Source of the DNA: an uncultured Methylobacillus sp.
GTDB lineage: Bacteria > Pseudomonadota > Gammaproteobacteria > Burkholderiales > Methylophilaceae
NCBI GenBank assembly: GCA_946478865.1
Contig: CAMLDO010000028.1
Span: 1-27,710 of the forward strand
Length of the DNA: 27,710 bases
Reading direction: 5' to 3'
The position numbers and the translations under genes were made by a program. Positions 16,432 through 24,615 of this stretch are shown here, piece by piece; positions within the stretch are counted from its first letter, which is position 1, and the number at the start of each line of letters is the position of its first letter. Under the pieces are notes generated by a model. It worked only from the letters and a program-made list of their open reading frames with translations, searched no databases and had not been told where the DNA came from.

Positions 16432-17121
16432 TCATTCCTTGCTTTTTTGTTGAGACTTTCTAGAGGGCCACCACTTGTCCAGCAATTCCGAAACGCGATA
16501 TTGCGCCCCGAGGCCGAAGGCCAGCGCGAGCGCGAAGACCACGCCGGCGAGGATGATGAGGAAGCTCTGGCGCACCAGTTCGGAAGCCACATCCACCTGC
16601 TCCAGCGCGATCATCACCACGAACACGAGCACCGCATAACGCGCGAAACGCCCGAGAAATTCCGCGTCCTCCAGCCCGATGTTGCGGCTGTAGGCGAGGA
16701 TGGTGTTTTCGATGAAACGCGCGAAATAAGCGCCTAGCGCGAGGATGAGAACGGCGACGATCACCTTGGGAATGAACAGCGCCACACGTCCGACCAGTTC
16801 GGTGACGTTGGTCAGGCCGAGGCTGTTGAAAGCGATCATTACCGAAGCCAGCACGACCAGCCAGTAGATCAGCGTGCCGAGGATGCCGATGGTATCCATG
16901 CGGATGCCGCCCTGGCTCAGGAAACGATCGATACCGGCACGGTCGGTCAGCACATAGAAATTGATCGCCCGCAGGGCTTTCACGACCAGCAGGCGGATCG
17001 CCTTGGCCAGCATCCACCCGACCAGAAGAATGAAGAGCGCGAGTATCAGCCGCGGCACGAAGGCGCCAAACTGCAGCAGCACGGCCCTCACAGGCTCCAG
17101 CATGATGTCGATCTGGTTCAT
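16432..17121 (-). CDS. MscS-related membrane protein (conserved TM helix repeats, no cytoplasmic domain)
   Basis: A 229-residue inner-membrane protein with about five helices (roughly 22-45, 77-99, 113-135, 160-176, 184-206). It matches the conserved-TM-helix family (PF05552-like) found at the front of some small mechanosensitive channels; the glycine-rich VFALALAFGLGAQ near 195-207 resembles the pore-lining end of this group. Two halves are similar (VPRLILALFILLVGW at 22-36 and IPKVIVAVLILALG at 117-130), showing an internal duplication. The large cytoplasmic beta domain of classical MscS is absent; only about 20 charged residues follow. The start at 17119-17121 has a strong AGGAGGAG site, and its ATGA overlaps the treS-mak stop, so the two are coupled. 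A longer in-frame start exists but lies within treS. A role in osmotic response is inferred from the operon. Confidence 0.8.
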   Translation of the reverse strand: MNQIDIMLEPVRAVLLQFGAFVPRLILALFILLVGWMLAKAIRLLVVKALRAINFYVLTDRAGIDRFLSQGGIRMDTIGILGTLIYWLVVLASVMIAFNSLGLTNVTELVGRVALFIPKVIVAVLILALGAYFARFIENTILAYSRNIGLEDAEFLGRFARYAVLVFVVMIALEQVDVASELVRQSFLIILAGVVFALALAFGLGAQYRVSELLDKWWPSRKSQQKSKE

Positions 17122-20100
17122 TCCACTCCTCCTGACCCGGATTGCGCGAGTTGCAGCAAGTTCTCCGCCATCGCGGCGGCGCATTCAGGCCGGAGGTCGA
17201 GTTCTGTGCGCAGGTCGCGCAGCGCCTTTTCCAGGCGGAACAGCGCAAGCCATTCCTGCATGTCGCCTCGGGAAACCGCAAGGGCCGTATCGGCCACATA
17301 CTCGCGATAGGTATCGAGGAACACGCGCTCGGCCTCGGCCAGCCACAACCCCATCAGTGATTCAAGCGAAGCGATGCTATCCGGACGCTCCTTGCCGGCC
17401 GAGGCCAAGGCCGTCAGCCCGGCAGTTTCGAGCGATTGCAGCAGATGCGCCGCGTCTCGCAGCGGCAGGTGCTTGCGTCGCCGCTCGGCAAACGATACGG
17501 CATCGTCTTCCAGGTCGATGAAGATGAAATCGTTCTGGTTGATCAATACCTGGCGCAGATGCAAATCGCCGTGAGTACGAATCTTTTTTCCGCTGACCGG
17601 CGTCTCGGCAAGCTGCCTGATCCGGTCTTCGATTTTCTTGCGATGCGCCCACAGCGCATCCACGTTCTTGCGTACTTCACCTGTCAGGTTAGAGCGGCGC
17701 ACCGACAAAAGTTCCAGCGTTGACGCCGCTTCCGCGAGGATGAGCTCTTTCCAGTACCCCTGGTCTTCCGACCCCGCCGGTTCCGGAGCGAATTCAGGAA
17801 GTGTTTCATCCGCGAGAGCCAGGTGCAGCTCTGCCGTGCGCTGTGCCAGTGTCTTGAGGAGAACCCAGTAGGCGTGATGCGCAATGTCTGCCGCAACCGG
17901 TGGTGCATCGACGCCGCGCGATTCGTCGAGAAAGTGCGTCAGATAGTCGAGCGTGTAGCCCCAGAAATCCCCCTGGTTCTGCACATAAGTCTGAAGCAGG
18001 CACACGGTCGTTTGCATGCCATCCTGCGCACGATAATCGACCGTGCCCAGCGTGTGCGCCACGTTGGCAAACCCCTTGCGCGTCAGGAAACGTCCGAGTT
18101 CAATCGCCGGCCGCACACCGGCATGCAGTTGCCGATACCCCTTGAGGAACAGCGTCTGCCCGATGGCGACCGTACTGTGTCCGCCTAGAACCTTGGGCAT
18201 CTTGACCGGGATCTCGGTCCAGTCGAGCTCACCGATATCTGGCGCATCCGATTCGGCTCGGAATACAAGGGCTCCCTGCTCGCATGCGAGCTGCAACCCG
18301 TTGCTTATTCCCTGAACCACGTCACGGCAGAAGGCAGCATCGGCGAAGGCATCCACGATGATGCCGATGCTCGCCTGCTGACGAACCTTGGCGAGCGTCG
18401 TATTCGGCAGCACCTGCAAGGTCTCGTCGCGCTTCTCCCAATTGAGCGCCAGCGGCAGAAAATATGGTGAACCGGAAGCGTTATCGTCGAGACGATACAT
18501 TCCCAGCAGCCGCTGGTGCTCGCCGTTGCTCCACTCGGCATGATCCACGAGAACCGCTCGCTTGACCGGCGTGGAGCGCCAACGCTGCGAAATGATGAAC
18601 TGCGGCAGCGTCTCGTTCTCGAAGCGCCGGCGCAATTGTTCGGACATGACGATACGCCACGGAACCACACGGTCGCGGAAGAAGCTACGCCAGCCGTCGA
18701 ACAGGACCAGCAGCGGCAATTCTTCCTGCGCGACGCGCTCCAGCAGCCATTCCGGCGGCGCCTCGTCGGTTGCAAGCCGGAACCAGTAGAAGCCGTGCCC
18801 GGGCAGCGTCAGCAGATAGGGCAGCTCGCTGATGGGAGGGAATGGCGTACGTGCCAGCAGTTCAACCGGCACCCTGCCCTTGTAGGCGGAAAGATCCAGT
18901 TCTACCGGCTGGGAACCGCGCGACAGATTGGCTACGCACAGAATTGCCTCGTCGCCGTACAGGCGCAGATAAGCGATGATCTTGCGATTTCCCGGGCGCA
19001 GGAACTGCAGCGACCCGCGGCCGAAGGCCTGGGTATTCTTGCGCACTGTCAGCATGCGGCGCATCCAGTTGAGCAGCGACGACGGATTCTTCTCCTGCGC
19101 CTCGACATTGACCGCCTGATGGCCGTACACCGCATCCATGATGGGCGGCAGATAGAGCCGCTGCGGGTCGGTGCGCGAGAAGCCGGCATTGCGATCCGGG
19201 CTCCATTGCATCGGCGTTCTCACGCCATCGCGGTCGCCGAGAAAATAGTTATCGCCCATGCCGATCTCGTCACCGTAGTAGATGATCGGCGAACCAGGCA
19301 TCGAGAACAGCAGGCTGTTCATGAGCCGGATCTTGTCATAGTCGTTGTCCATGAGCGGCGCGAGCCGACGACGTATGCCGACGTTGACGCGGGCACGGGT
19401 ATCGGTGACATACATCTGGTACATGTAGTCGCGCTCCCTGTCGGTCACCATCTCCAGCGTGAGTTCGTCATGATTGCGCAGGAAGATCGCCCACTGGCAG
19501 TTGTCCGGGATGTCCGGCGTCTGCTGCATGATTTCGACGATGGGATGGCGGTCTTCCTGCGCGATCGCCATGTACATGCGCGGCATGAGCGGAAAGTGAT
19601 AGGCCATGTGGCATTCGTCGCCTTCGCCGAAATAGTCGCGCACGTCCTCCGGCCACTGGTTGGCCTCGGCGAGGAACATGCGGTTCTTGTAGTGCTTGTC
19701 GAGCTCTGACCGCATGTATTTGATGACCTGATGCGTCTCGGGCAGGTTTTCGTTGCTGGTGCCCTCGCGCACGCACAGGTAGGGCACCGCATCCAGCCGT
19801 ACGCCATCCACCCCGGCATCGAACCAGAAGCGCATCACGCGCATCACCGCCTTCACCACGTGCGGATTGTTGTGATTGAGGTCGGGCTGGTGCGAGAAGA
19901 AGCGGTGCCAGTAATAGGCTTGCGCTGTCTCGTCCCAGGCCCAGTTGGATTTCTCGCTGTCGGTGAAGATGATGCGTGTCTCGGGAAACTTGGTGTTGGT
20001 GTCGCTCCACACGTAGTAATTGCGCTTCATCGACTTCGGCGGCGCGTTGCGCGCGGCCTGGAACCACGGATGCTGGTCCGAGGTATGGTTGATGACGAGC

Positions 20101-20402
20101 TCGGTGATCACCTTGAGTCCGCGGTGGTGAGCTTCGCGCACGAACTGGCGGAAATCCGCCATGGAACCGTAATCGGGATGGATATTGCGATAGTCAGAAA
20201 TATCGTAGCCATCGTCGCGCAGCGGCGAAGGATAGAACGGCAGCAGCCACAGCGTGTTGACGCCCAGGCTCTGCAAATAATCCAGCTTGTCGATGAGTCC
20301 GCGAAAGTCGCCTATGCCGTCGTTGTTGCTGTCGCTGAACGCCTTGACGTGCAGCTCGTAGATGATGGCATCCTTGAACCAGAGGGGATCGTCTTCAAAC
20401 AT
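17118..20402 (-). CDS. treS: Trehalose synthase / maltokinase fusion (TreS-Mak)
   Basis: A 1094-residue bifunctional protein. Residues 1-545 are trehalose synthase (GH13), which interconverts maltose and trehalose: the start is family-typical (WFKDAIIYELHVKAFSDSN, 8-26), with nucleophile Asp204 (GVRLDAVPYL), acid/base Glu246 (FLAEANQWPEDV) and Asp312 (LRNHDELTLEM). Residues from about 586 to the end are maltokinase (Mak/Pep2), with LPQFIISQRW (599-608) at the front of the cap and the kinase catalytic motif RTHGDLHLRQVL (Asp946 in HGD) followed by IDLEDDA (metal-binding Asp963). Mak uses ATP to make maltose-1-phosphate, the substrate of GlgE. It is the first gene of the string, with AGGGAG before the ATG and a terminator upstream separating it from the previous operon. 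Such fusions are known; GlgE is not in this window. Confidence 0.95.
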   Translation of the reverse strand: MFEDDPLWFKDAIIYELHVKAFSDSNNDGIGDFRGLIDKLDYLQSLGVNTLWLLPFYPSPLRDDGYDISDYRNIHPDYGSMADFRQFVREAHHRGLKVITELVINHTSDQHPWFQAARNAPPKSMKRNYYVWSDTNTKFPETRIIFTDSEKSNWAWDETAQAYYWHRFFSHQPDLNHNNPHVVKAVMRVMRFWFDAGVDGVRLDAVPYLCVREGTSNENLPETHQVIKYMRSELDKHYKNRMFLAEANQWPEDVRDYFGEGDECHMAYHFPLMPRMYMAIAQEDRHPIVEIMQQTPDIPDNCQWAIFLRNHDELTLEMVTDRERDYMYQMYVTDTRARVNVGIRRRLAPLMDNDYDKIRLMNSLLFSMPGSPIIYYGDEIGMGDNYFLGDRDGVRTPMQWSPDRNAGFSRTDPQRLYLPPIMDAVYGHQAVNVEAQEKNPSSLLNWMRRMLTVRKNTQAFGRGSLQFLRPGNRKIIAYLRLYGDEAILCVANLSRGSQPVELDLSAYKGRVPVELLARTPFPPISELPYLLTLPGHGFYWFRLATDEAPPEWLLERVAQEELPLLVLFDGWRSFFRDRVVPWRIVMSEQLRRRFENETLPQFIISQRWRSTPVKRAVLVDHAEWSNGEHQRLLGMYRLDDNASGSPYFLPLALNWEKRDETLQVLPNTTLAKVRQQASIGIIVDAFADAAFCRDVVQGISNGLQLACEQGALVFRAESDAPDIGELDWTEIPVKMPKVLGGHSTVAIGQTLFLKGYRQLHAGVRPAIELGRFLTRKGFANVAHTLGTVDYRAQDGMQTTVCLLQTYVQNQGDFWGYTLDYLTHFLDESRGVDAPPVAADIAHHAYWVLLKTLAQRTAELHLALADETLPEFAPEPAGSEDQGYWKELILAEAASTLELLSVRRSNLTGEVRKNVDALWAHRKKIEDRIRQLAETPVSGKKIRTHGDLHLRQVLINQNDFIFIDLEDDAVSFAERRRKHLPLRDAAHLLQSLETAGLTALASAGKERPDSIASLESLMGLWLAEAERVFLDTYREYVADTALAVSRGDMQEWLALFRLEKALRDLRTELDLRPECAAAMAENLLQLAQSGSGGVE

Positions 20403-20549
20403 GCATGCTCCCTGAAACCGTCGGTTGGATTGGATTGTTGGGTGCGACAGACAAGGATGAAGAGCGTGGCTCGTGAGGAGCCGAATCAGCTCTGCCTGTG
20501 TAATGCAGACCTGCCGGCAGGGAAAAAAGTTTTCGCGATTGCGGGAAGC
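20403..20549 (-). promoter_or_regulatory. Leader and probable promoter region of the treS operon
   Basis: Some 147 bases lie between the terminator of the preceding operon and the treS ATG, so the promoter for the 14-kb string should be here. Visible are a 12-base palindrome CCTGCCGGCAGG (20510-20521), a small inverted repeat GGCTC-N5-GAGCC (20468-20482) and the AGGGAG ribosome site next to the start. I could not identify a convincing sigma-70 -10/-35 pair, which leaves room for an alternative sigma factor or activator. Confidence 0.4.
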
Positions 20550-20580
20550 GAAAAAAGAAAAAGGGGCCGAAGCCCCTTTG
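20550..20580 (-). terminator. Intrinsic terminator after the exported BamE-like gene
   Basis: On the minus strand AAAGGGGC pairs with GCCCCTTT around a TTCG tetraloop (20560-20579), followed by TTTTTCTTTTTT-like sequence. It lies about 20 bases after the stop of the small exported protein gene and separates the housekeeping operon from the treS operon. Confidence 0.9.
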
Positions 20581-20598
20581 GTATTGCGCGGTCGTCGA

Positions 20599-20982
20599 TC
20601 AACGATTGTTGAAGAACGCCATATTGCTGATGCGGCCGTTGACGAAGGTCAGCTCGGTTGTTTTGTAGGTACGCTTCGCGTCGTAACGCACGATGTCGTT
20701 GTAGTACCACATTTCGATGTTGACCGGCTTGGAGTTCTTGTCCAGCGGACGGCCAATCACGCCTTCGGCATTGGTCGGCTTGATGGAAAGTTGCTTGCGC
20801 GCAGGTTCGCCGATGATGTCGGTCACCTGCTTCTTGGTTTTGTTGCTGAACGTGCGGATAAAGGTATCCTCATCGTAGGTCTTGGTCTTGGCCGCCTTGG
20901 GAGCTGGCTTGCTTTCTGCCATTGCGGGCGCGGCCATCAGCAGGGTGGCGGTGAGACAGGCGGCAATCAGTTTGCTGAACAT
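20599..20982 (-). CDS. Small exported protein with BamE/SmpA-like features
   Basis: Read from ATG 20980-20982 (AGAGGAA upstream), the protein has 127 residues. A longer frame exists but would bury the signal peptide. Residues 1-22 are a signal peptide with an Ala-Met-Ala site. A Lys/Ala/Pro-rich stretch follows, then a compact domain (about 36-127) with a helix carrying KKQVTDIIGEPARKQL and later strands EMWYYNDIV and TTELTFVNGRISNM. This helix-then-strands order, with a W-Y-Y strand and an L-T-F-x-N-G-R-I strand, is like the BamE/SmpA/OmlA fold that binds envelope components, but there is no lipobox cysteine, so it would be soluble in the periplasm. It follows the MBL hydrolase gene by 49 bases and ends at a terminator. 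Confidence 0.7.
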   Translation of the reverse strand: MFSKLIAACLTATLLMAAPAMAESKPAPKAAKTKTYDEDTFIRTFSNKTKKQVTDIIGEPARKQLSIKPTNAEGVIGRPLDKNSKPVNIEMWYYNDIVRYDAKRTYKTTELTFVNGRISNMAFFNNR

Positions 20983-21031
20983 CGTGTGGTTCCTCTTCCT
21001 TTGCAATTTCAGGCGGGTTGAATTATCGCAT

Positions 21032-21817
21032 TTATGCAGGCTGCGTGCAGCGGTCGGCAACGTCGAGTTGCAGGCCGTCATACCCGACATAAACGTTCGG
21101 TGGCAGCATTCGGCTGACTTCGTGGTACTCCAGCTCGTGCGTCATGTGGATCAGATAGGTACTCGCGGCACCGATGCGCGTAGCGTACTCCAGGCTCTGC
21201 TCCAGATTGATATGCGTGTGGTGCGGCTTGTAGCGCAGGCAGTCGAGCAACAGCACGTCCAGCCCCGACAGCAGTTCGAGCGAGGCATCCGGTATTTCCG
21301 AGACATCGGTGAGATACCCGATATTGCCGATGCGGTAGCCGTAGACAATGGCGCGGCCATGCTGCGCAGGAATCGGCACGATCTCCTGCCCGAACAGCGT
21401 AAATGCGCTGCTCACCTCGTTGGTACGCAGCACCGGCAAGTCCCAGTAGTCGCTGGGATCGCGCAAGGTATAGCCGAAACGCGCTCCGATGTGCGACATG
21501 TGATCCGGACTGCCGTAGAGCGGAATCTGGCGTCGGTTGAGCTGGCAAAAGCTGCGCAGGTCGTCGATACCGTTGAGATGGTCGGCATGCGTGTGGGTAT
21601 AGAGCACGGCATCCACGCGGCGCAGCTTTTCGCGCAGCGCCTGCTGGCGCAGGTCGGGGCCGGTATCGATCAGCAGCACCTCGCCGGTGGACAGGGTCAC
21701 CACCGAGGAACAGCGGGTGCGCTTGTTGCGCGGGTCGTCCGAGGTGCAGGTCTTGCACTCGCAACCAATGACGGGGGTGCCGGCGCTGGAGCCGACGCCC
21801 AACAGCGTCAGTTGCAT
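21032..21817 (-). CDS. Metallo-beta-lactamase fold hydrolase, PhnP-like
   Basis: A 261-residue cytosolic metallohydrolase. The metal-binding motif THTHADH is at 74-80, preceded by the strand LLIDTGPD (48-55); further ligands are likely in the PAQHGRAIVYG region and in the segment ending LLLDCLRYKPHHTHIN. Cys19, Cys21, Cys24 (GCECKTC) plus Cys36 form the structural zinc site that marks the PhnP group. PhnP is a phosphodiesterase acting on cyclic ribose phosphates, but related proteins outside phn operons have unproven substrates; no phosphonate genes are present here, so PhnP function should not be assumed. Its start overlaps the end of the TatD gene by 10 bases, implying coupled translation. 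Confidence 0.9.
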   Translation of the reverse strand: MQLTLLGVGSSAGTPVIGCECKTCTSDDPRNKRTRCSSVVTLSTGEVLLIDTGPDLRQQALREKLRRVDAVLYTHTHADHLNGIDDLRSFCQLNRRQIPLYGSPDHMSHIGARFGYTLRDPSDYWDLPVLRTNEVSSAFTLFGQEIVPIPAQHGRAIVYGYRIGNIGYLTDVSEIPDASLELLSGLDVLLLDCLRYKPHHTHINLEQSLEYATRIGAASTYLIHMTHELEYHEVSRMLPPNVYVGYDGLQLDVADRCTQPA

Positions 21818-22584
21818 GGTTGCGCCTGTTTGAACAAGCGGAAGAAATTGCGTGTGGTCGCCTCGGCCACTTCGCCCAGCGAAATACCGCGCAGATCGGC
21901 GATATGCTCGGCGACGTGCTTCACATAGGCCGGCTGATTAGTCTTGCCGCGAAACGGCACGGGCGCGAGGTATGGCGAATCGGTTTCGACCAGCATGCGA
22001 TCCAGCGGAATGTTTTTAGCGACTTCTTTCAAGGCTTGGGCATTTTTAAAGGTGACGATGCCTGAGAGCGAAATGTAGAAGCCGAGTTCCATCGCCTGAT
22101 CAGCGACTTCCTGCGATTCCGTGAAGCAGTGCATGACTCCGCCGCAGCGCTCGGCGCCCTCTTCGCGCATGATGCGCAGCGTATCCTCGGCCGCATTACG
22201 CGTATGGATCACCAAGGGCTTGTCGCAGGCAATCGCGGCACGAATGTGAGTGCGAAAGCGCTCGCGCTGCCATTCGAGATCGCCCGTGAGGCGAAAATAA
22301 TCCAGCCCGGTTTCACCGATGCCAATCACCTTGGGATGGTCAGCCAGCGCCAGCAGCCGCTCCACATCGGCCTCTTCCACGTCCTCGTTGTCAGGGTGAA
22401 TGCCGACGGTCGCCCAGATGTGCTCATTGGCCTCGGCAATCGCCAGCACCTGCGGAAACTTTTCCAGCGTCACGCCGATGCACAGCGCATGGTTGACGCC
22501 ATTGTCCTGCATGGCCTGCAATACCGCAGGCATGTTTTGGGTGAACTCGGGAAAATTGAGATGACAGTGTGAATCCACCAACAT
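21808..22584 (-). CDS. TatD family metal-dependent deoxyribonuclease
   Basis: A 258-residue TIM-barrel hydrolase of the TatD/YcfH family. Metal ligands are evident: His6 and His8 (DSHCHLNF), the glutamate of IGETGLDYFR, the histidine of VIHTRNA, the histidine of MHCFT, and the aspartate of VETDSPYLAP. Family members act as 3'-5' exonucleases or endonucleases and have been linked to repair of oxidative DNA damage and, for YcfH-type proteins, D-aminoacyl-tRNA-related activity is debated. The length is standard. It sits 36 bases after pilZ and overlaps the MBL gene; the holB-pilZ-tatD order is widely conserved in beta- and gammaproteobacteria. Confidence 0.93.
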   Translation of the reverse strand: MLVDSHCHLNFPEFTQNMPAVLQAMQDNGVNHALCIGVTLEKFPQVLAIAEANEHIWATVGIHPDNEDVEEADVERLLALADHPKVIGIGETGLDYFRLTGDLEWQRERFRTHIRAAIACDKPLVIHTRNAAEDTLRIMREEGAERCGGVMHCFTESQEVADQAMELGFYISLSGIVTFKNAQALKEVAKNIPLDRMLVETDSPYLAPVPFRGKTNQPAYVKHVAEHIADLRGISLGEVAEATTRNFFRLFKQAQPCN

Positions 22585-22620
22585 GGCGTTACCAGGAGTG
22601 AGAGTTGAAAACGTCGAGAA

Positions 22621-22995
22621 TTACATCGTGTGGGTCGGGCGCGCCGATTTCAGCACCCCGCCCAACAGGGCTTCGATCTTGTTGCGCGCTTCGATACCGC
22701 CATCCTGCTCGCTGAACTGCACGCCTATGCCTTGCGGACGGCCTCCCTGCGTGACCGGCGTGATCCAGGCTACGGTACCTACTACCTTGAGCTTGTTCGG
22801 GTCATCCAACAGGCTGAGCAGCATGAAAACCTCTTCGCCCAGCTTGTAAGTCTTGTTGGTGGGAATGAACAGGCCACCGCCCCTTATGAACGGCATGTAA
22901 GCCGAGTACAGGGCAGCCTTTTCCTTGATCGCCAGCGACAACACACCAGGCTTGGGTGCGGCAGCGACTTTCTGTTCTGCGATATCTTCGCTCAC
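22621..22995 (-). CDS. pilZ: Type IV pilus PilZ protein (GTG start)
   Basis: A 124-residue cytosolic protein of the pilus PilZ group, required for type IV pilus assembly in Pseudomonas and Xanthomonas, where it works with PilB and FimX-type partners. Visible features are the VLSLAIKEKAALYSAYMPF entry (18-36), GGGLFIPTNKTYKLGEEV (39-56), and WITPVTQGGRPQGIGVQF (77-94). The RxxxR and [DN]xSxxG motifs that bind cyclic-di-GMP in other PilZ domains are missing, as is normal for this group, so direct nucleotide binding is unlikely. The start is GTG, overlapping the holB stop as GTGA, so it depends on holB translation. Confidence 0.92.
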   Translation of the reverse strand: MSEDIAEQKVAAAPKPGVLSLAIKEKAALYSAYMPFIRGGGLFIPTNKTYKLGEEVFMLLSLLDDPNKLKVVGTVAWITPVTQGGRPQGIGVQFSEQDGGIEARNKIEALLGGVLKSARPTHTM

Positions 22996-24005
22996 GGTGT
23001 TCTCGAAGCCGGAAATAATTGGGTGTACTGGATCATCAGGCTCTCCACTTGCAGTTCAGCGTTCAACGGGTGCTGCGCCGTTCGACGCGCCTCATGCAGC
23101 GAGCGCTGGAAATCCAGCAATCTGGGCAAGTCTACCCCTTTGGCCAAGGCTTGCAAAGATGCGCCCTGCTGCGCGTGATAGCGCGCCTCCCCAGCCAGAA
23201 GCACGCTCACGAGGTCATGCACCCATTTCTGCATGGCTTCGATGGTGTAGGGAATGCCTTCCCTGACGCACAGTGATGCGGTAAAGAAAGGGTCCATGCG
23301 TGCTCCGCGCGCCAGCTCCTTGTGCAGGTCGACAAGGCGCTTTTCCGCCCCCTCCTCCAGCCGCAGCGCAAGCAATGGCGCGCCACCGACATACGCGAGG
23401 CGTTCTGCAGGATTGGAAATACCTTGTGTCGCCAGCCAGGCTTCCGCTTCGGCCCGCTCCGGGAACGGCATGTCGATCTTGTTGCAGCGGCTGCGTATCG
23501 TGGGCAGCAGCCGCTGCGGCTGATGGGTCACCAGGATGAACAGCACGCCGGGCGGGGGCTCTTCCAGCATTTTCAGCAAGGCATTGGCAGAGGCGGCATT
23601 GAGCGCCTCCGCCGGGTGCAGCAGCACGATGCGCACATTGGCGCGATGGCTGGAAAGCCCGAGAAATTCGGCCAGCTCACGCACCTGATCCACCGAAATC
23701 ACCTGCGATTTCCGGGCTGGTTTCGCCTCGCCACCCTCATCATCGCCGCCGGAACCATTTTCTTCCGGCTCCAATACCCGCAGGTCCGGATGATTGCCTT
23801 GCACGTACCAGTTGCAGCTATCGCATTGCCCGCAGGCATGCCCTTCGGTCGTCGGCTGCTCGCACAGCAACGCTCCCGCCAGCGCCCCTGCGAAATCCAG
23901 CTTGCCGATACCGGGACGCCCTTGCAGCAGCAGCGCGTGCGGCATGCGATGGCGCATGCTGGCCATCTGCCGCCAGAGATCGCGTTGCCAGGGATGGATC
24001 GCCAT
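22992..24005 (-). CDS. holB: DNA polymerase III subunit delta prime
   Basis: A 337-residue clamp-loader subunit of the replicative polymerase. The AAA+ domain carries a P-loop-like QGRPGIGKLDFA (28-39) and a zinc-binding set of cysteines (Cys48, Cys58, Cys61, Cys64). The sensor-type segment NALLKMLEEPPPGVLFILV and the arginine-finger-like TIRSRCNKIDMPF stretch match delta prime. Residues about 79-100 form an acidic, Gly/Glu-rich insertion before the VISVDQVRELAEFL segment, probably a flexible loop. The gene abuts tmk with no spacing (TAA then ATG) and overlaps pilZ by four bases. Confidence 0.95.
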   Translation of the reverse strand: MAIHPWQRDLWRQMASMRHRMPHALLLQGRPGIGKLDFAGALAGALLCEQPTTEGHACGQCDSCNWYVQGNHPDLRVLEPEENGSGGDDEGGEAKPARKSQVISVDQVRELAEFLGLSSHRANVRIVLLHPAEALNAASANALLKMLEEPPPGVLFILVTHQPQRLLPTIRSRCNKIDMPFPERAEAEAWLATQGISNPAERLAYVGGAPLLALRLEEGAEKRLVDLHKELARGARMDPFFTASLCVREGIPYTIEAMQKWVHDLVSVLLAGEARYHAQQGASLQALAKGVDLPRLLDFQRSLHEARRTAQHPLNAELQVESLMIQYTQLFPASRTP

Positions 24006-24611
24006 TTAGAGCGTCGAGAGTATGGCCTGCAGTTCGGCCTGGATTTCGGGAATGGTCTTGCCGGAATCGATTACGCGGAAGCGCTGCGGGAACTGCTCGG
24101 CCCGCGCAAGATAGGCATTGCGGATGCGATTGAAAAAATCCTCGCCTTCCTTCTCGAACCGGTCCGGATTACGCGCTCCAGCGAGCCTCTGGGTACTGAC
24201 CGCTACCGGCAGATCGAACAGCAACGTCAGGTCCGGCTGAAAATCGCCCTGTACCCACTGCTCCAACTCGCCGACCTTGGCCGTAGAAACGCCTCGGCCT
24301 CCACATTGGTAAGCGAAACTGGCATCGGTGAAGCGATCCGAAATGACGTAAGTACCGCGCTCCAGCGCCGGACGAATGACCTGATCGAGATGCTCGCGCC
24401 GCGCGGCGAACATCAGCAGCGATTCGGTTTCCGGATGCATGTTTTCGTGCAGCAGCAGCTCGCGCAGCTTCTCGCCAAGCGGCGTCCCGCCTGGCTCGCG
24501 CGTCAGCAGGATTTCCTTGCCGCGCGCACGCAGCATGTCGGCGATGGCCGGAATATGCGTGCTCTTGCCTGCGCCGTCGACTCCTTCCAGCGTAATGAAT
24601 TTTCCGGCCAT
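24006..24611 (-). CDS. tmk: Thymidylate kinase
   Basis: A 201-residue enzyme that phosphorylates dTMP to dTDP with ATP, supplying dTTP. The P-loop GVDGAGKST is at 10-18, the [16 protein letters not shown] stretch carries the Asp-Arg pair that positions the nucleotide, and [12 protein letters not shown] is also typical. Length is standard. It lies four bases after mltG and abuts holB, the usual order in proteobacteria. Confidence 0.96.
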   Translation of the reverse strand: MAGKFITLEGVDGAGKSTHIPAIADMLRARGKEILLTREPGGTPLGEKLRELLLHENMHPETESLLMFAARREHLDQVIRPALERGTYVISDRFTDASFAYQCGGRGVSTAKVGELEQWVQGDFQPDLTLLFDLPVAVSTQRLAGARNPDRFEKEGEDFFNRIRNAYLARAEQFPQRFRVIDSGKTIPEIQAELQAILSTL

Positions 24612-24615
24612 ACGA

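Noticed and set aside
17122..17184. Longer start for the MscS-like protein
   Set aside because: The added residues are charged and lie within the treS-mak coding end; the inner ATG has a strong ribosome site and an ATGA overlap.
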